Of a stretch of 64,000 bases of DNA, positions 35,076-43,400 are shown in pieces. This stretch comes from Cyanobacteria bacterium UBA11370 (lineage in GTDB: Bacteria > Cyanobacteriota > Cyanobacteriia > Cyanobacteriales > Coleofasciculaceae), in contig DNGI01000321.1 in NCBI GenBank assembly GCA_003486645.1, forward strand, positions 7,543 to 71,542, written 5' to 3'. Both the position numbers and the translations under genes were made by a program. The notes beneath the pieces were generated by a model that was not told the origin of the DNA, did no database searches, and saw nothing but the letters and a program-made list of their open reading frames with translations. How positions within the stretch are numbered: the stretch's first letter is position 1; every line of letters starts with the position of its first letter.

Positions 35076-35792
35076 TTAAATTTCCACTTCTGGAACGGAA
35101 GCCACATAGTCTTTTGCAGATATCTGACCCTGAAGGAATTGAGCAAGAGAGCCTTGGTCAGTACTTGTAGAACTCTTGATTAGAATTGGTTCCCTCAGTT
35201 TGCTCAATATTCCTTCAAGTTGGTCTTTAAATATCTCGTGTTGTTCCTGACTGTAGGTAAATTTTAGACATTTGGGCGATACCTCATCCATAAGTAGCCA
35301 ATAAGTTAATGAAATCTCTTCAGCTAAATAGGTGTCAGTCTCGGCTAATAGATACAGTTTGAGTTGAGTCTGACAATGGCTTTCCAGATAATCATTAGGC
35401 ACGGATGAAGTTGTCCAATCAATAATTTGAGCAGATTGATATCCTCGGATAATCAAGTCATAAGTTGACGACAACACAATGTCACCAATAGTTACCTGAA
35501 TTTGCTCATCCCAACTTCGGCAATTGTCCGGATTTGGCTCAAAAATTTCAGGAGCATTTTGGGTTAGCTGATTAACCCAATGCTTAAGTTTGGGATAGGT
35601 TGCTAGCAAGGAATCCACTGGCAAACCCATCAGGCGCTGTCTCATAATTTGGTGAAATCGCTGTCCCCATTCCAATCGTTCTCTTTGTTGTGGGGGTATA
35701 GTAGAGGCAACCCATCCTTGATAGACTCTGTAAAACTGGTTTGGGTCTTTCTCTAACAAATCCAGCAGATTTTCATTGAGGTAGTAATTCAT
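35076..35792 (-). CDS. RecB/Cas4-like PD-(D/E)xK nuclease superfamily protein
   Basis: 238 aa. STYDLIIRG (acidic strand), SAQIIDWTTSS (the usual D-W-K-T here reads D-W-T-T) and CQTQLKLYLLAE (the Q-x6-Y helix of motif V) are the RecB-type signature. The catalytic Lys replaced by Thr raises doubt over activity; a nearby Lys may substitute. It is one of the plasmid's replication or defence nucleases and lies between the PRTRC genes and the methyltransferase. Confidence 0.72.
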   Translation of the reverse strand: MNYYLNENLLDLLEKDPNQFYRVYQGWVASTIPPQQRERLEWGQRFHQIMRQRLMGLPVDSLLATYPKLKHWVNQLTQNAPEIFEPNPDNCRSWDEQIQVTIGDIVLSSTYDLIIRGYQSAQIIDWTTSSVPNDYLESHCQTQLKLYLLAETDTYLAEEISLTYWLLMDEVSPKCLKFTYSQEQHEIFKDQLEGILSKLREPILIKSSTSTDQGSLAQFLQGQISAKDYVASVPEVEI

Positions 35793-35858
35793 GGGGTGCT
35801 ATCGGTCGCAATTTGGTTCTCTTTGCAGCGCGAAAGCGCCCCAAGAATGGAGGGGTTG

Positions 35859-36431
35859 CTAATTCCAAATCAGGAACTTTGAGCGCGTTTCAATATCTTC
35901 CATGTCGAAAATTTCGTGGGTGTTATCAATAGGGGTTTGTTGGGAAATGATTCGGGATAAAATCTCATCCCGGTTAGCTGGAGGAAATTCTAGGTTAACT
36001 GTGGGGTCAATGAGAGGATATTCATAGTGGTGATTGAAAATTTCTGAGACATTGATATTAGGTAAAGGGAAGGCTTCAAAGGTGTAGCTAAACCACTGAG
36101 TACCCCGATGAGAGGTTTGGGATATTAAGGAAATTCTAGTAGTAACCGAGGATAATTCATGTTTGTTAGTGTAGTTTAAAAATGAACGCAAAGCCTGGGA
36201 TTTACCACTATTAAGTAAAGTAAATGCCCAATTCAGTTCCGGATCTAAAAAGCACAACCCAATCCAATCTTGTTCTGGCATATTGGCAAAGGGCTGACCC
36301 CGAACCGGGGGTGTGGCATGAAGAATTATGATGTCTAGTGCTTCTCCAACTTCTTCTAGGCGGAAGGGGTATTCAATTATTCGATAAATTAGTCCTGATG
36401 AGCGATTGAGGCGATATCGTTGAATTTCCAT
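35859..36431 (-). CDS. Hypothetical protein, 190 aa, of the PRTRC run
   Basis: Not recognised. RSSGLIYRIIEYPFRLEEVG, GLCFLDPELNWAFTLLNSGK and LNYTNKHELSSVTTRISLIS suggest a mixed alpha/beta protein. It is 93 bases downstream of the E1-like gene and on the same strand, so it may be part of the ubiquitin-like system or a companion. Confidence 0.5.
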   Translation of the reverse strand: MEIQRYRLNRSSGLIYRIIEYPFRLEEVGEALDIIILHATPPVRGQPFANMPEQDWIGLCFLDPELNWAFTLLNSGKSQALRSFLNYTNKHELSSVTTRISLISQTSHRGTQWFSYTFEAFPLPNINVSEIFNHHYEYPLIDPTVNLEFPPANRDEILSRIISQQTPIDNTHEIFDMEDIETRSKFLIWN

Positions 36432-36524
36432 AGTTTAAGTTAACAGTTTAAATATTAAAAAGTGCCAGGGCTACGAGTTTCCTGACACTTTTTTGCCGAT
36501 GTGGGAGCGCTGGAAATATTTGCG

Positions 36525-37361
36525 TTAACTGTAAAATTTGCTAAGGGTATTGGGTGAAGTATAGAATGAACGACTGCTACCTACTCCAGCATGAAAGAAG
36601 GTAGCAAAGCGTTTGAGTCCCCCAGTTAAAGTAAGTTGCGCCAGCATCTCTATCGCTTCTGCTGCTACTCGTTGATTGATAAAGAGAGCTTGTTGATTAT
36701 ACAAAGCTATCTCAGCACAAGACAAAGGGGGCGATTCTAATTCTTCTGGATTAGGAGTCAACAGTGTTGGCGCTACTAAGCTGGGGGAAGGCAAATTAAC
36801 ACAGAAATTGGGCGTATCTGGCTCATTAAAAACATTTTGAGGAGTTAGGGAATGGGTGGAACCCAAAAGTACTTGACCCGCCGGTATGCCGTTACCTTGA
36901 TTGCCGCAGTCAAGCCACCAAACTTGAGAAGTTTGATAGGGTTGATTAATATCTAAAGTTTGGCTAATTTCCACCCTAGCTGCTGCCTGATCCACAGCAC
37001 CAATCACCACCGTTACTTTTCCCCATCCTGACTTGACCATTTCACGTTGAAACTTAGAAGGAATGACACCAATTTCTATTCCATAAGCCAAACTGTATCG
37101 GGTTGCTAACACTTGGGCTTTATTCAATCCAATTTCACAGCGGACAAAGTTCTGTCTAGGAATATTGATTGGCTCAATACTATCGAAATCAACAAAAGTT
37201 ACCGAGGCTCTCTTCCCCGTCTCATTAATAGCGAGTATCAACCGCGCTAGGCTAGGAGCTAAAAAACCGCCTGTTCCTCCACAACCCACCATCACAAATT
37301 CCACCGAGTGGTAATTACCTAGCAGGAGAGGCAGAGCTTTACTGTATTCTAAATCTAGCAT
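36525..37361 (-). CDS. PRTRC-type ThiF/E1-like protein
   Basis: 278 aa. FVMVGCGGTGGFLAPSLA has the Gly-rich nucleotide loop of ThiF/E1 folds, VDFDSIEPINIPRQNF the Mg/ATP-binding Arg-Asn pair, and PLSCAEIALYNQQALFINQR the C-terminal block known in PRTRC ThiF. E1-like proteins adenylate a Ub-like protein's C-terminus. Its stop/start overlaps the JAMM gene, so it is translated with it. Its partner is the small Ub-like protein at 39736-40170. Confidence 0.85.
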   Translation of the reverse strand: MLDLEYSKALPLLLGNYHSVEFVMVGCGGTGGFLAPSLARLILAINETGKRASVTFVDFDSIEPINIPRQNFVRCEIGLNKAQVLATRYSLAYGIEIGVIPSKFQREMVKSGWGKVTVVIGAVDQAAARVEISQTLDINQPYQTSQVWWLDCGNQGNGIPAGQVLLGSTHSLTPQNVFNEPDTPNFCVNLPSPSLVAPTLLTPNPEELESPPLSCAEIALYNQQALFINQRVAAEAIEMLAQLTLTGGLKRFATFFHAGVGSSRSFYTSPNTLSKFYS

Positions 37362-37990
37362 TAATTTGATTCAACAGTTTGATCTAAAAATGAAAAAGGC
37401 ATCTCAAATATTTGATCAGCAGGAATGTGCCAAAAGTCACCAAAAACACCCACTCGCACTCGAATAGTCGGCTGGTCAAAGATAGTCCCCAAAACTCCAA
37501 AGACCCTAAAGCCGCTTTCCTCGGCATCATCTGTAGGTGAAAAGTCCGCAGCAAAGGTATGATGGGAGTGAACCTCAATCAGCGCTTTTTGATAGGATGA
37601 ATCTAGCGCTTCACCTAAAGGTTGAACAGAGGTAGGAGTAGCGGTTTGAGGTGGGATATGAAGCTGCCATTGTTGATTAGACCAGTAAAGATGAAAGAGG
37701 ATTTCATTGGGAAATGCTTTTTGCGATCGCCAGAGCATTTCCTTTAACAATTGTTCAGGGACTTTGGGGTAATTTAGGTGAAATTCCGGTTGAATTGGAG
37801 CCAGTCCAAAGACTTGGCATTGAGCGATTTGAATCGTTGCCTCTAAGCCAACTCGCTTGGCTCTTTTAAAGACTCCATTACCGACTAGGATATATTCAAA
37901 CATTTGAGCATTAATCGGTGACAGTTGGTCAGAGAAGATGGTAATGTATTCCACCAAAGGAGAAATCATGATAGCGTTATTCCTGATCAA
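37361..37990 (-). CDS. PRTRC protein A-like JAMM/MPN metallopeptidase
   Basis: 209 aa. EVHSHHTFAADFSPTDDAEE has the JAMM motif (H141, H143, then S151-x2-D154, the spacing of deubiquitinase-like enzymes). FGVLGTIFDQPTIRVRVGVFGDFW follows, as in PRTRC protein A. It would trim or release Ub-like proteins. It overlaps the E1-like gene at its end. A Met 8 start is possible. The N-terminal 80 residues are not recognised. Confidence 0.85.
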   Translation of the reverse strand: MIRNNAIMISPLVEYITIFSDQLSPINAQMFEYILVGNGVFKRAKRVGLEATIQIAQCQVFGLAPIQPEFHLNYPKVPEQLLKEMLWRSQKAFPNEILFHLYWSNQQWQLHIPPQTATPTSVQPLGEALDSSYQKALIEVHSHHTFAADFSPTDDAEESGFRVFGVLGTIFDQPTIRVRVGVFGDFWHIPADQIFEMPFSFLDQTVESN

Positions 37991-38173
37991 TTAAAGAGCA
38001 GAAGGATGGATGCCAAATCCGGTTAAATAGACTACTTATTCTGTAGTTCAATTTTTTGTAGAATAGGTTATTGAGGAACTTATATAAGTAGGTTTTGTAA
38101 ACCAGATTTCGCATAAAAACATTGAACTCTGATGAAGTTTGAAGCCTATTCTTGGTCTACCTTATACGAGATA

Positions 38174-38935
38174 TTATTGGATAATTTGATTAACGATTTG
38201 CTCAACGGTGCAATTCTTATTCGTGCTATACTCAAGACCAACTCGATAAGAATGGTATGGAATTAGGTCACTTTTCGGGTATTTTTTCTTCCTGGTGTTG
38301 TGTAGAGCAATCAGATGGGAGCGCACATCTTCCGAGCAAGATTTTGATTTTTGGCTAACACTATCACCGTTGAAAGGACTTTTGAGAAATAGCTGCCAAG
38401 TGGATTCAAGGGTGTCGGATGAGGCGCGGGGAACTCTATTAGAACCAAAGCAAATTGTTCCGTCGTTAGATACATTCGGTAGAGGAGCGTGAAAGACTTG
38501 GGCTAGAGAATTAAAGCGGCGCTCTTTTACAGCCCAAATGTAATAGCGACTCCCTTTACCTATGAAAATAAAACCGGGCAATGGGATATCAAGTCTGAGG
38601 GCTTTTTCACCCACAATACAAGAGATTTGGTAATAGTTGGGAGGAATAAACTTGAGAAGCCAATCACCTTCTGAACTACTCCCCCAGCGGACAACACCAG
38701 GGGGGAGAAATCCTGAATCTACAGCCAGATGAGTAAAGGCTTGTCGGACAGCTTCAGGAGAGATAAGTTTGGTTATTATTGCCTCTCCCTCTTGGTACCG
38801 AAGGATATATTGACCCTCTAAGATGAGTAATTGGCACAGAGATGGATTTGGCAAAATTTGAGTCAGAGAGTTGGCAATAATCGATGTGTCGAGAAGAGGA
38901 AGAGAAATCGATGGAGTCTTGATTGTTGATATCAT
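38174..38935 (-). CDS. PRTRC protein B-like E2-fold protein
   Basis: 253 aa. VFHAPLPNVSNDGTICFGSN has an E2-like active-site stretch with Cys 162, preceded by PLPGFIFIGKGSRYYIWAVK. In PRTRC systems protein B is the E2-like partner of the ThiF protein. The C-terminal 60 residues are charged and helical. It lies 184 bases from the JAMM gene, a longer gap than the other spacings. Confidence 0.75.
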   Translation of the reverse strand: MISTIKTPSISLPLLDTSIIANSLTQILPNPSLCQLLILEGQYILRYQEGEAIITKLISPEAVRQAFTHLAVDSGFLPPGVVRWGSSSEGDWLLKFIPPNYYQISCIVGEKALRLDIPLPGFIFIGKGSRYYIWAVKERRFNSLAQVFHAPLPNVSNDGTICFGSNRVPRASSDTLESTWQLFLKSPFNGDSVSQKSKSCSEDVRSHLIALHNTRKKKYPKSDLIPYHSYRVGLEYSTNKNCTVEQIVNQIIQ

Positions 38936-38969
38936 GATTTTTTAGGTTGATTAACTCGCTGACTAAGGA

Positions 38970-39746
38970 CTAATGACTCCGCTTATCGGCTTGATTCCAA
39001 AGGTCAATTAACCGTAAATATCGATTTTTTTCTTCTTCAATCCAGGTTTTTAGTTGACTTTCTTTATCCCATAAAGCCAAAGCTAATTTCCACTGTGCCG
39101 CTAAAAAGTCTAGACTTTCCCTTGACCAGGGAAAATCTTCAATACAGTCCCAACATGAATCAATCCAAATACATCCACTAGAATGGTCTACCAGACTAAT
39201 AGCTTCGTACAAATAACACAAGGGTTCTGGGGCTTGCTGGCAGATAGTTGAGAACTTTTCAAAATTCAGTTGTTGTACAGGAAGGATAAAATTGGAAGTT
39301 AGCTCAAACCGTTGGAGCCATAACGAAACTGACCCTTCCTGCACTAAAAGGTTAATCATGAATTGGTGAAATTCATCAAACTCATCAAATTCCTGCTGAT
39401 ACCAATCCAAATCGTGAGGATAAACAGTGATAGATGACATTCGTTCCTCCAGTTCTTCAGCCCATTCCGACTCAAATCCAATAGGAAAAAGTCGTTCTTC
39501 TACCAAGCGCAGAAATTCGATTTCTTTGGGACTGTGAGGGCAACCGAGACTATTGTCAGGTATTTTGGTCGTTGCTGTTGATTGAGTCCATTCAGCCGGA
39601 AAATACTCCTGATACAATGAGAGGAGGACAACTTGTTGAGAAAGGTTTTGTAAATAATCTATCCTCTCTTTGAGTGAGAGGGGAATGGAGAATAAGTTCA
39701 GGGACTCCAGGGCTTCCGTGTAAGTAAAAATCATATCAGAAGCCAA
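38970..39746 (-). CDS. Hypothetical protein, 258 aa, likely PRTRC F-like
   Basis: Not securely recognised. Acidic helical protein (VEERLFPIGFESEWAEELEE, YQQEFDEFDEFHQFMINLL, IWIDSCWDCIEDFPWSRESL). It lies exactly where PRTRC protein F would be expected (between the C-like and B-like genes) and overlaps the Ub-like gene by 11 bases. This position is the main reason for the tentative F-like label. Confidence 0.45.
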   Translation of the reverse strand: MASDMIFTYTEALESLNLFSIPLSLKERIDYLQNLSQQVVLLSLYQEYFPAEWTQSTATTKIPDNSLGCPHSPKEIEFLRLVEERLFPIGFESEWAEELEERMSSITVYPHDLDWYQQEFDEFDEFHQFMINLLVQEGSVSLWLQRFELTSNFILPVQQLNFEKFSTICQQAPEPLCYLYEAISLVDHSSGCIWIDSCWDCIEDFPWSRESLDFLAAQWKLALALWDKESQLKTWIEEEKNRYLRLIDLWNQADKRSH

Positions 39747-40170
39747 TAATTGGAGTTTGAGAAGGGATTGGTGAAGCTACTTTTAGCGCAGAGGTAACAC
39801 GCCTGATTTCGGTAGATTCATTCTCTCCCAATTGGGTGGCATCTTCTATGGTGTGCTGAAGAGGAATGAGAGTTTCAAGGGTTAATCTACCTTGAATTTC
39901 TAGTGTTTTGAGTTGCATAGCTAAGAGAATCACTGGATTGATGTATTCGGGAGCATTCTTTAACAAAAGAATGGGAGTGATGGCGTTACCTTTTGTACCT
40001 GGTCGTTTAACGATTTCGATGACAGTATCACCATCTTTTTCGCTACGCCTGAACTGAGCATTAGCAATATCGGGGTAGAATGGGAGTAAGGTATCAGTGA
40101 TGGCTTGGTCTGTGGCAGCTTGTTCAGGAGTCAGGGTAATTTCCTGACCTTCTAGTAGAATTTTGGGCAT
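39736..40170 (-). CDS. PRTRC protein C-like ubiquitin-fold protein
   Basis: 144 aa. LEGQEITLTPEQAATDQAIT, then PFYPDIANAQFRRSEKDGDT and VIEIVKRPGTKGN follow the beta-grasp pattern of PRTRC protein C. The conserved PGTKG loop is kept. The C-terminus (SPIPSQTPIIGF) does not end in a Gly-Gly, and an extra 75 residues follow the Ub-like fold, so if conjugation occurs it would need trimming or another site. It is the putative substrate of the E1-like enzyme. Confidence 0.68.
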   Translation of the reverse strand: MPKILLEGQEITLTPEQAATDQAITDTLLPFYPDIANAQFRRSEKDGDTVIEIVKRPGTKGNAITPILLLKNAPEYINPVILLAMQLKTLEIQGRLTLETLIPLQHTIEDATQLGENESTEIRRVTSALKVASPIPSQTPIIGF

Positions 40171-40183
40171 GGTTAAAAGTTCT

Positions 40184-40690
40184 TTAGAAAAGAGTGAGTT
40201 GTTGTTGAGTATTGGGAGAGTTGGACTCAGGTTTAGGTAAAGGTTTTGCTGGAGGTAACTTGCAGGTAGATGTCTTGGTTGTGAGTTGTTTTTGAACTTC
40301 TAGTTGTTGCAGCTTTTTCCTCTGAAGTGCTGTTGTTGCCCTCTCTGGCATTTGAGACTCTAACTGTTCGAGCATCTTTTGGATAACTGGAGGCAGGCTA
40401 ATTTCCGAGAGGGTAGTGGTAGCAAATATGGGGGGTTCATTCTTGATTCCTACCCCAATGTTTACTGTTCTGTTTGGCTCATTTTGCGGGCTTGGAAGAA
40501 ACTCTAGATGAATAATAACTCTGGTTTTGTGGAAGTTATAGCTGTCTAATAAAATAGCATCATCTTCCTCATATAGGGAATAAGATTGTTGTTTTTCGTC
40601 ATTATCTGGAGAATAATTTTTAGAAGCTTGTGCCTGTTCTTGAGGTAGGATGACATCATTGTCTAAGCTTATTTCTGCTTCTGCTTTCAT
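40184..40690 (-). CDS. PRTRC protein E-like protein, tentative
   Basis: 168 aa. The recognisable part is HLEFLPSPQNEPNRTVNIGV, then TTTLSEISLPPVIQKMLEQL, which in order and spacing resembles PRTRC protein E. The N-terminal 50 residues are acidic and the C-terminus basic and Gln-rich. Its start overlaps the PriCT-like reading frame by 4 bases and it is 14 bases from the Ub-like gene, so the set is a single operon. Confidence 0.45.
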   Translation of the reverse strand: MKAEAEISLDNDVILPQEQAQASKNYSPDNDEKQQSYSLYEEDDAILLDSYNFHKTRVIIHLEFLPSPQNEPNRTVNIGVGIKNEPPIFATTTLSEISLPPVIQKMLEQLESQMPERATTALQRKKLQQLEVQKQLTTKTSTCKLPPAKPLPKPESNSPNTQQQLTLF

Positions 40691-41597
40691 GAGTTTTGTA
40701 CATAAAATTGCAAGGTTTTATCTGTAATTCCTTGCCCATTAAAGGTTCCCCATTTGTAGGTGCATTCTCCTGGCTTGTATTTAGGAGATAACTGGCTCCA
40801 TTCATCCCAAGCTGGGAGTAATTCCGGGCTGATATATTTCAGGCTCATCCCGATAAAAATCCAGGTTTCGTACTGATCAGCAAATCGAGGGTGAATCACC
40901 TCTAAAAGCAGTAAAGCTTTGTCGATATCGGCGTTAAAAGTGGTATGATTGAGGCGATTATTCGGTTTTTTAAACAGTTACGATGTGGCCTTCCTAGAAG
41001 TTTTGATGTATTAAGAGGTTTACTCATCTTGTCAATTACCCACTGGGGAGCGTGTGCCACCTCCACTTGGTCAGGGCGACAATTGGGTAGCCATTTGTAA
41101 GAGCCAGTGAGGGGATGAGGAGAGGGGGGTAAAATAGATTGCAACCCAGTACCTCGCAGTTCCAAAGCTTCTCCAGGTGCTGTAGGAATTTTGCAGGATT
41201 TGAGTTGGTGGTTGGTGCCAGGGAGAGAAAAGAGATACTGAGATCGGCCTGGTCTTCCAGAGGTAAAAGCGACAGTTTTAGGTAGGAACCTACTATTAGA
41301 AAGTTCTTTAATTTTAGCATGGGCACTTGAGCCATCGGCATCTATGGCTACTAAGTATTCTTTCTCTGTTTGTCCGCATAATAAGCCAATTCCTTGAGGA
41401 GTTACTTGATAGAAACATTGATGCTTGTCGAGGATTTTTACTCCCCCAGTTTGGGCAAGATAAGCTGCCATTTGCTGGGGGGAGAAGGCAAACTTTTGCC
41501 ATTGGTATCCCAAGGGAATTTTGTTGCCATTAGTTGGGATTATTTGCCAATGGTTGGGGAGAAGAGATAGGGTTAAAATTAGCTCACGTATCATCAT
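40687..41597 (-). CDS. PrimPol (bifunctional primase/polymerase) with PriCT-like domain, split at a slippery heptamer
   Basis: The first frame (41597-40902) carries the PrimPol domain (LCGQTEKEYLVAIDADGSSA, GRPGRSQYLF). The second (about 40965-40687) has the PriCT-2-like pattern YETWIFIGMSLKYISPELLP, then WDEWSQLSPKYKPGE. They join without loss if the ribosome shifts -1 at A_AAA_AAC (minus strand, + coordinates 40965-40971), giving FKKPNNRLNHTTFNADIDKA. It is either programmed frameshifting or a one-base change in the A6 run. PrimPols start DNA synthesis and often act in plasmid replication. Confidence 0.72.
40965..40971 (-). other. Slippery heptamer A_AAA_AAC between PrimPol and PriCT-like frames
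   Basis: Zero-frame codons are TTA AAA AAC. A -1 slip at AAA/AAC leads exactly into the frame of the following domain. No strong stimulatory hairpin is visible downstream. An indel in the A6 run is the simpler alternative. Confidence 0.55.
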
Positions 41598-41706
41598 TGA
41601 TAAATTTTCAGAAATACTTCTAGGTTTTGGAGCAAATTGGGAATTTTCACGAATCAGCGCGTCAGCGCGTCTCTTCGGAGTGATAAAATATTAATTATCC
41701 CAACTA

Positions 41707-41973
41707 TTAAATAAAATGGCTAAATCTTACTTCGGCTGTTTCGGCTGAAATCAGTATGGAAATCCCGCCCATAAAGCTGATTAGGAGATAATTCTTACTC
41801 TCCGGCTGTTCGGCTTCATCTGTATATAAACAATCTTCTATTTCACTAGGAGCATTAGTCATTTGGAAAAACTCTTGGTTTCTACTCCCAATCTGGTCTA
41901 CGAACTCGATTGAATCTAAACATTCTCCTTGTTCGTCAATAGGATAATCCTTGGTTCTCTCTCGGATTCTCAA
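41707..41973 (-). CDS. Hypothetical small protein, 88 aa
   Basis: Not recognised. Acidic N-terminus (DYPIDEQGECLDSIEFVDQI) and a hydrophobic end (YLLISFMGGISILISAETAE) that could be a membrane segment. Probably the first gene of the PRTRC/PrimPol unit, 110 bases upstream of PrimPol. The short 50-aa ORF at 42046-42198 precedes it on the same strand. Confidence 0.4.
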   Translation of the reverse strand: MRIRERTKDYPIDEQGECLDSIEFVDQIGSRNQEFFQMTNAPSEIEDCLYTDEAEQPESKNYLLISFMGGISILISAETAEVRFSHFI

Positions 41974-42045
41974 GAAATCTACATTTTTGAAGATTATTTT
42001 CAGATTGGTTGTCAGGCAGTTATCAACTTCAGGAAATTATCCACA

Positions 42046-42198
42046 TCAGACTACAGAGCTTTGAAATTCTAATTCAAGAAGTCTATTCGTTGCTTCGTAA
42101 GTATATCTTTGAAGTTGAAATTGATTATGCAAATCAAAGCCTTGACCTGCTAGCTCTATTTCTATGCCTTCTTTAATCTGAAAATTGCTTAATTTCAT
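42046..42198 (-). CDS. Short ORF, 50 aa, of unknown status
   Basis: On the minus strand, ATG 42198 to TGA 42046-42048, reading MKLSNFQIKEGIEIELAGQG and so on. The composition is protein-like (amphipathic, charged), but no ribosome site or homologue is recognised. It may be the remnant of a longer gene. It is the only candidate in the 348 bases before the aldo/keto reductase gene. Confidence 0.35.
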   Translation of the reverse strand: MKLSNFQIKEGIEIELAGQGFDLHNQFQLQRYTYEATNRLLELEFQSSVV

Positions 42199-42321
42199 AG
42201 ATGTAATAACGGGACTATTATTAATTTAAATGTTAAGCCATATTTGGATCTGATTGAGTTAAGCTAGGAGAAAAAGCTGCTGACGGATATTAATAGATAA
42301 ATCAGGATCGGAACCAAGACT

Positions 42322-43128
42322 ATGGATTTAGAAACTCTCAACGGAAAACCTATCAGTATCCTGGGTTTGGCTGGACATCAGCCTATGGATATATCTTGTA
42401 CAGCAGTGGCGTTTGAGACAGGCGTTAATTATTTCTTTTTTTATGATCTTTCTTACGAAAACTTGCTCAAAGGATTAAAGCCAATTGTGGCAAGTCATCG
42501 GGAAGAGGTATTGTTAGCAACGGGAAGTGAGGAGCGCAATACAGATAAATTATCGCAATATTTGGATCGGGTGCGTCGATATCTAGATGTTGATGTTGTG
42601 GATGTATTTTTTATTGAGTATGTCACACCTAATGAAGACATGGCTCAGATTTGGGCTATATTTGATCAACTTTGGGATTGGAAGGAAAGAGGATTGATTC
42701 GCTATGTGGGAGCAACGACTCATAATCGTATGATTGCATTAGAATTAATCAGGAGCCGTAGATGTGAGGTACTGATGCACCGCTACAATATGGCACATCG
42801 CAAGGCGGAAGCCGAAGTTTTCCCTATAGCTCAACAGGTGGGAATTCCAGTGGTGGCGTTTACTTGTACCCGCTGGGGAAAACTCCTACAAGGACATCCG
42901 GATTGGCTTTTTAAGACACCGACGGCAGCTGATTGTTATCGATATGTGCTACACCAAAAAGCGGTACAATTGGCTCTAACTGCACCAGAAACTCAAGCGC
43001 AATTAGAGGAAAATTTGAGTGTTTTGCAGACTCCTGAACTTAGTGCAGAAATGATGGCACGGTGGCAAGAGTATGGGGCGTTAATCTATGGGGATGGGCA
43101 AGATGCCTTTGAGACTCAATGGGTTTGA
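42322..43128 (+). CDS. Aldo/keto reductase family protein
   Basis: 268 aa, shorter than typical (about 320). GVNYFFFYDLSYENLLKGL and LDVDVVDVFFIEYVTP, then WKERGLIRYVGATTHNRMIA and VGIPVVAFTCTRWGKLL follow the TIM-barrel pattern of AKRs. The catalytic Tyr sits in the F-Y-D segment, but the usual Lys and His positions are not clear. It is a lone plus-strand gene facing a bidirectional hairpin at 43345-43400. Substrate unknown. Confidence 0.8.
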   Translation: MDLETLNGKPISILGLAGHQPMDISCTAVAFETGVNYFFFYDLSYENLLKGLKPIVASHREEVLLATGSEERNTDKLSQYLDRVRRYLDVDVVDVFFIEYVTPNEDMAQIWAIFDQLWDWKERGLIRYVGATTHNRMIALELIRSRRCEVLMHRYNMAHRKAEAEVFPIAQQVGIPVVAFTCTRWGKLLQGHPDWLFKTPTAADCYRYVLHQKAVQLALTAPETQAQLEENLSVLQTPELSAEMMARWQEYGALIYGDGQDAFETQWV

Positions 43129-43344
43129 GTGATTAGCTGATTTGAGGTTGCAACTGAGTAAGTTTGATGTGTTTTATGGCTTGACTTTTATCAACAGTCA
43201 CGTCGCTTCCCTCCGCATTAAAATTGAATTCTCTTCATTTTGAATGGGTGAATTCTGTGAAGTAAGCTAGTCCGGAATGAAAAATTGCTGCCTCCCTACA
43301 CCCCACACCCGCTGCAACGGTTTCGATTACGAGATGCACATGAG

Positions 43345-43400
43345 CTTAGTACTAGAGACTTGAGTTTTTTTACTGGCTCAAGCCCCTTTTGTGTACTAAG
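43345..43400. terminator. Nested hairpin between converging genes
   Basis: Outer arms CTTAGTAC and GTACTAAG (43345-43352, 43393-43400) enclose CTTGAG...CTCAAG (43359-43364, 43377-43382) with T7 in the loop. The outer arm overlaps the stop of the Ycf46-like gene. It probably terminates transcription from both sides. Confidence 0.65.
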
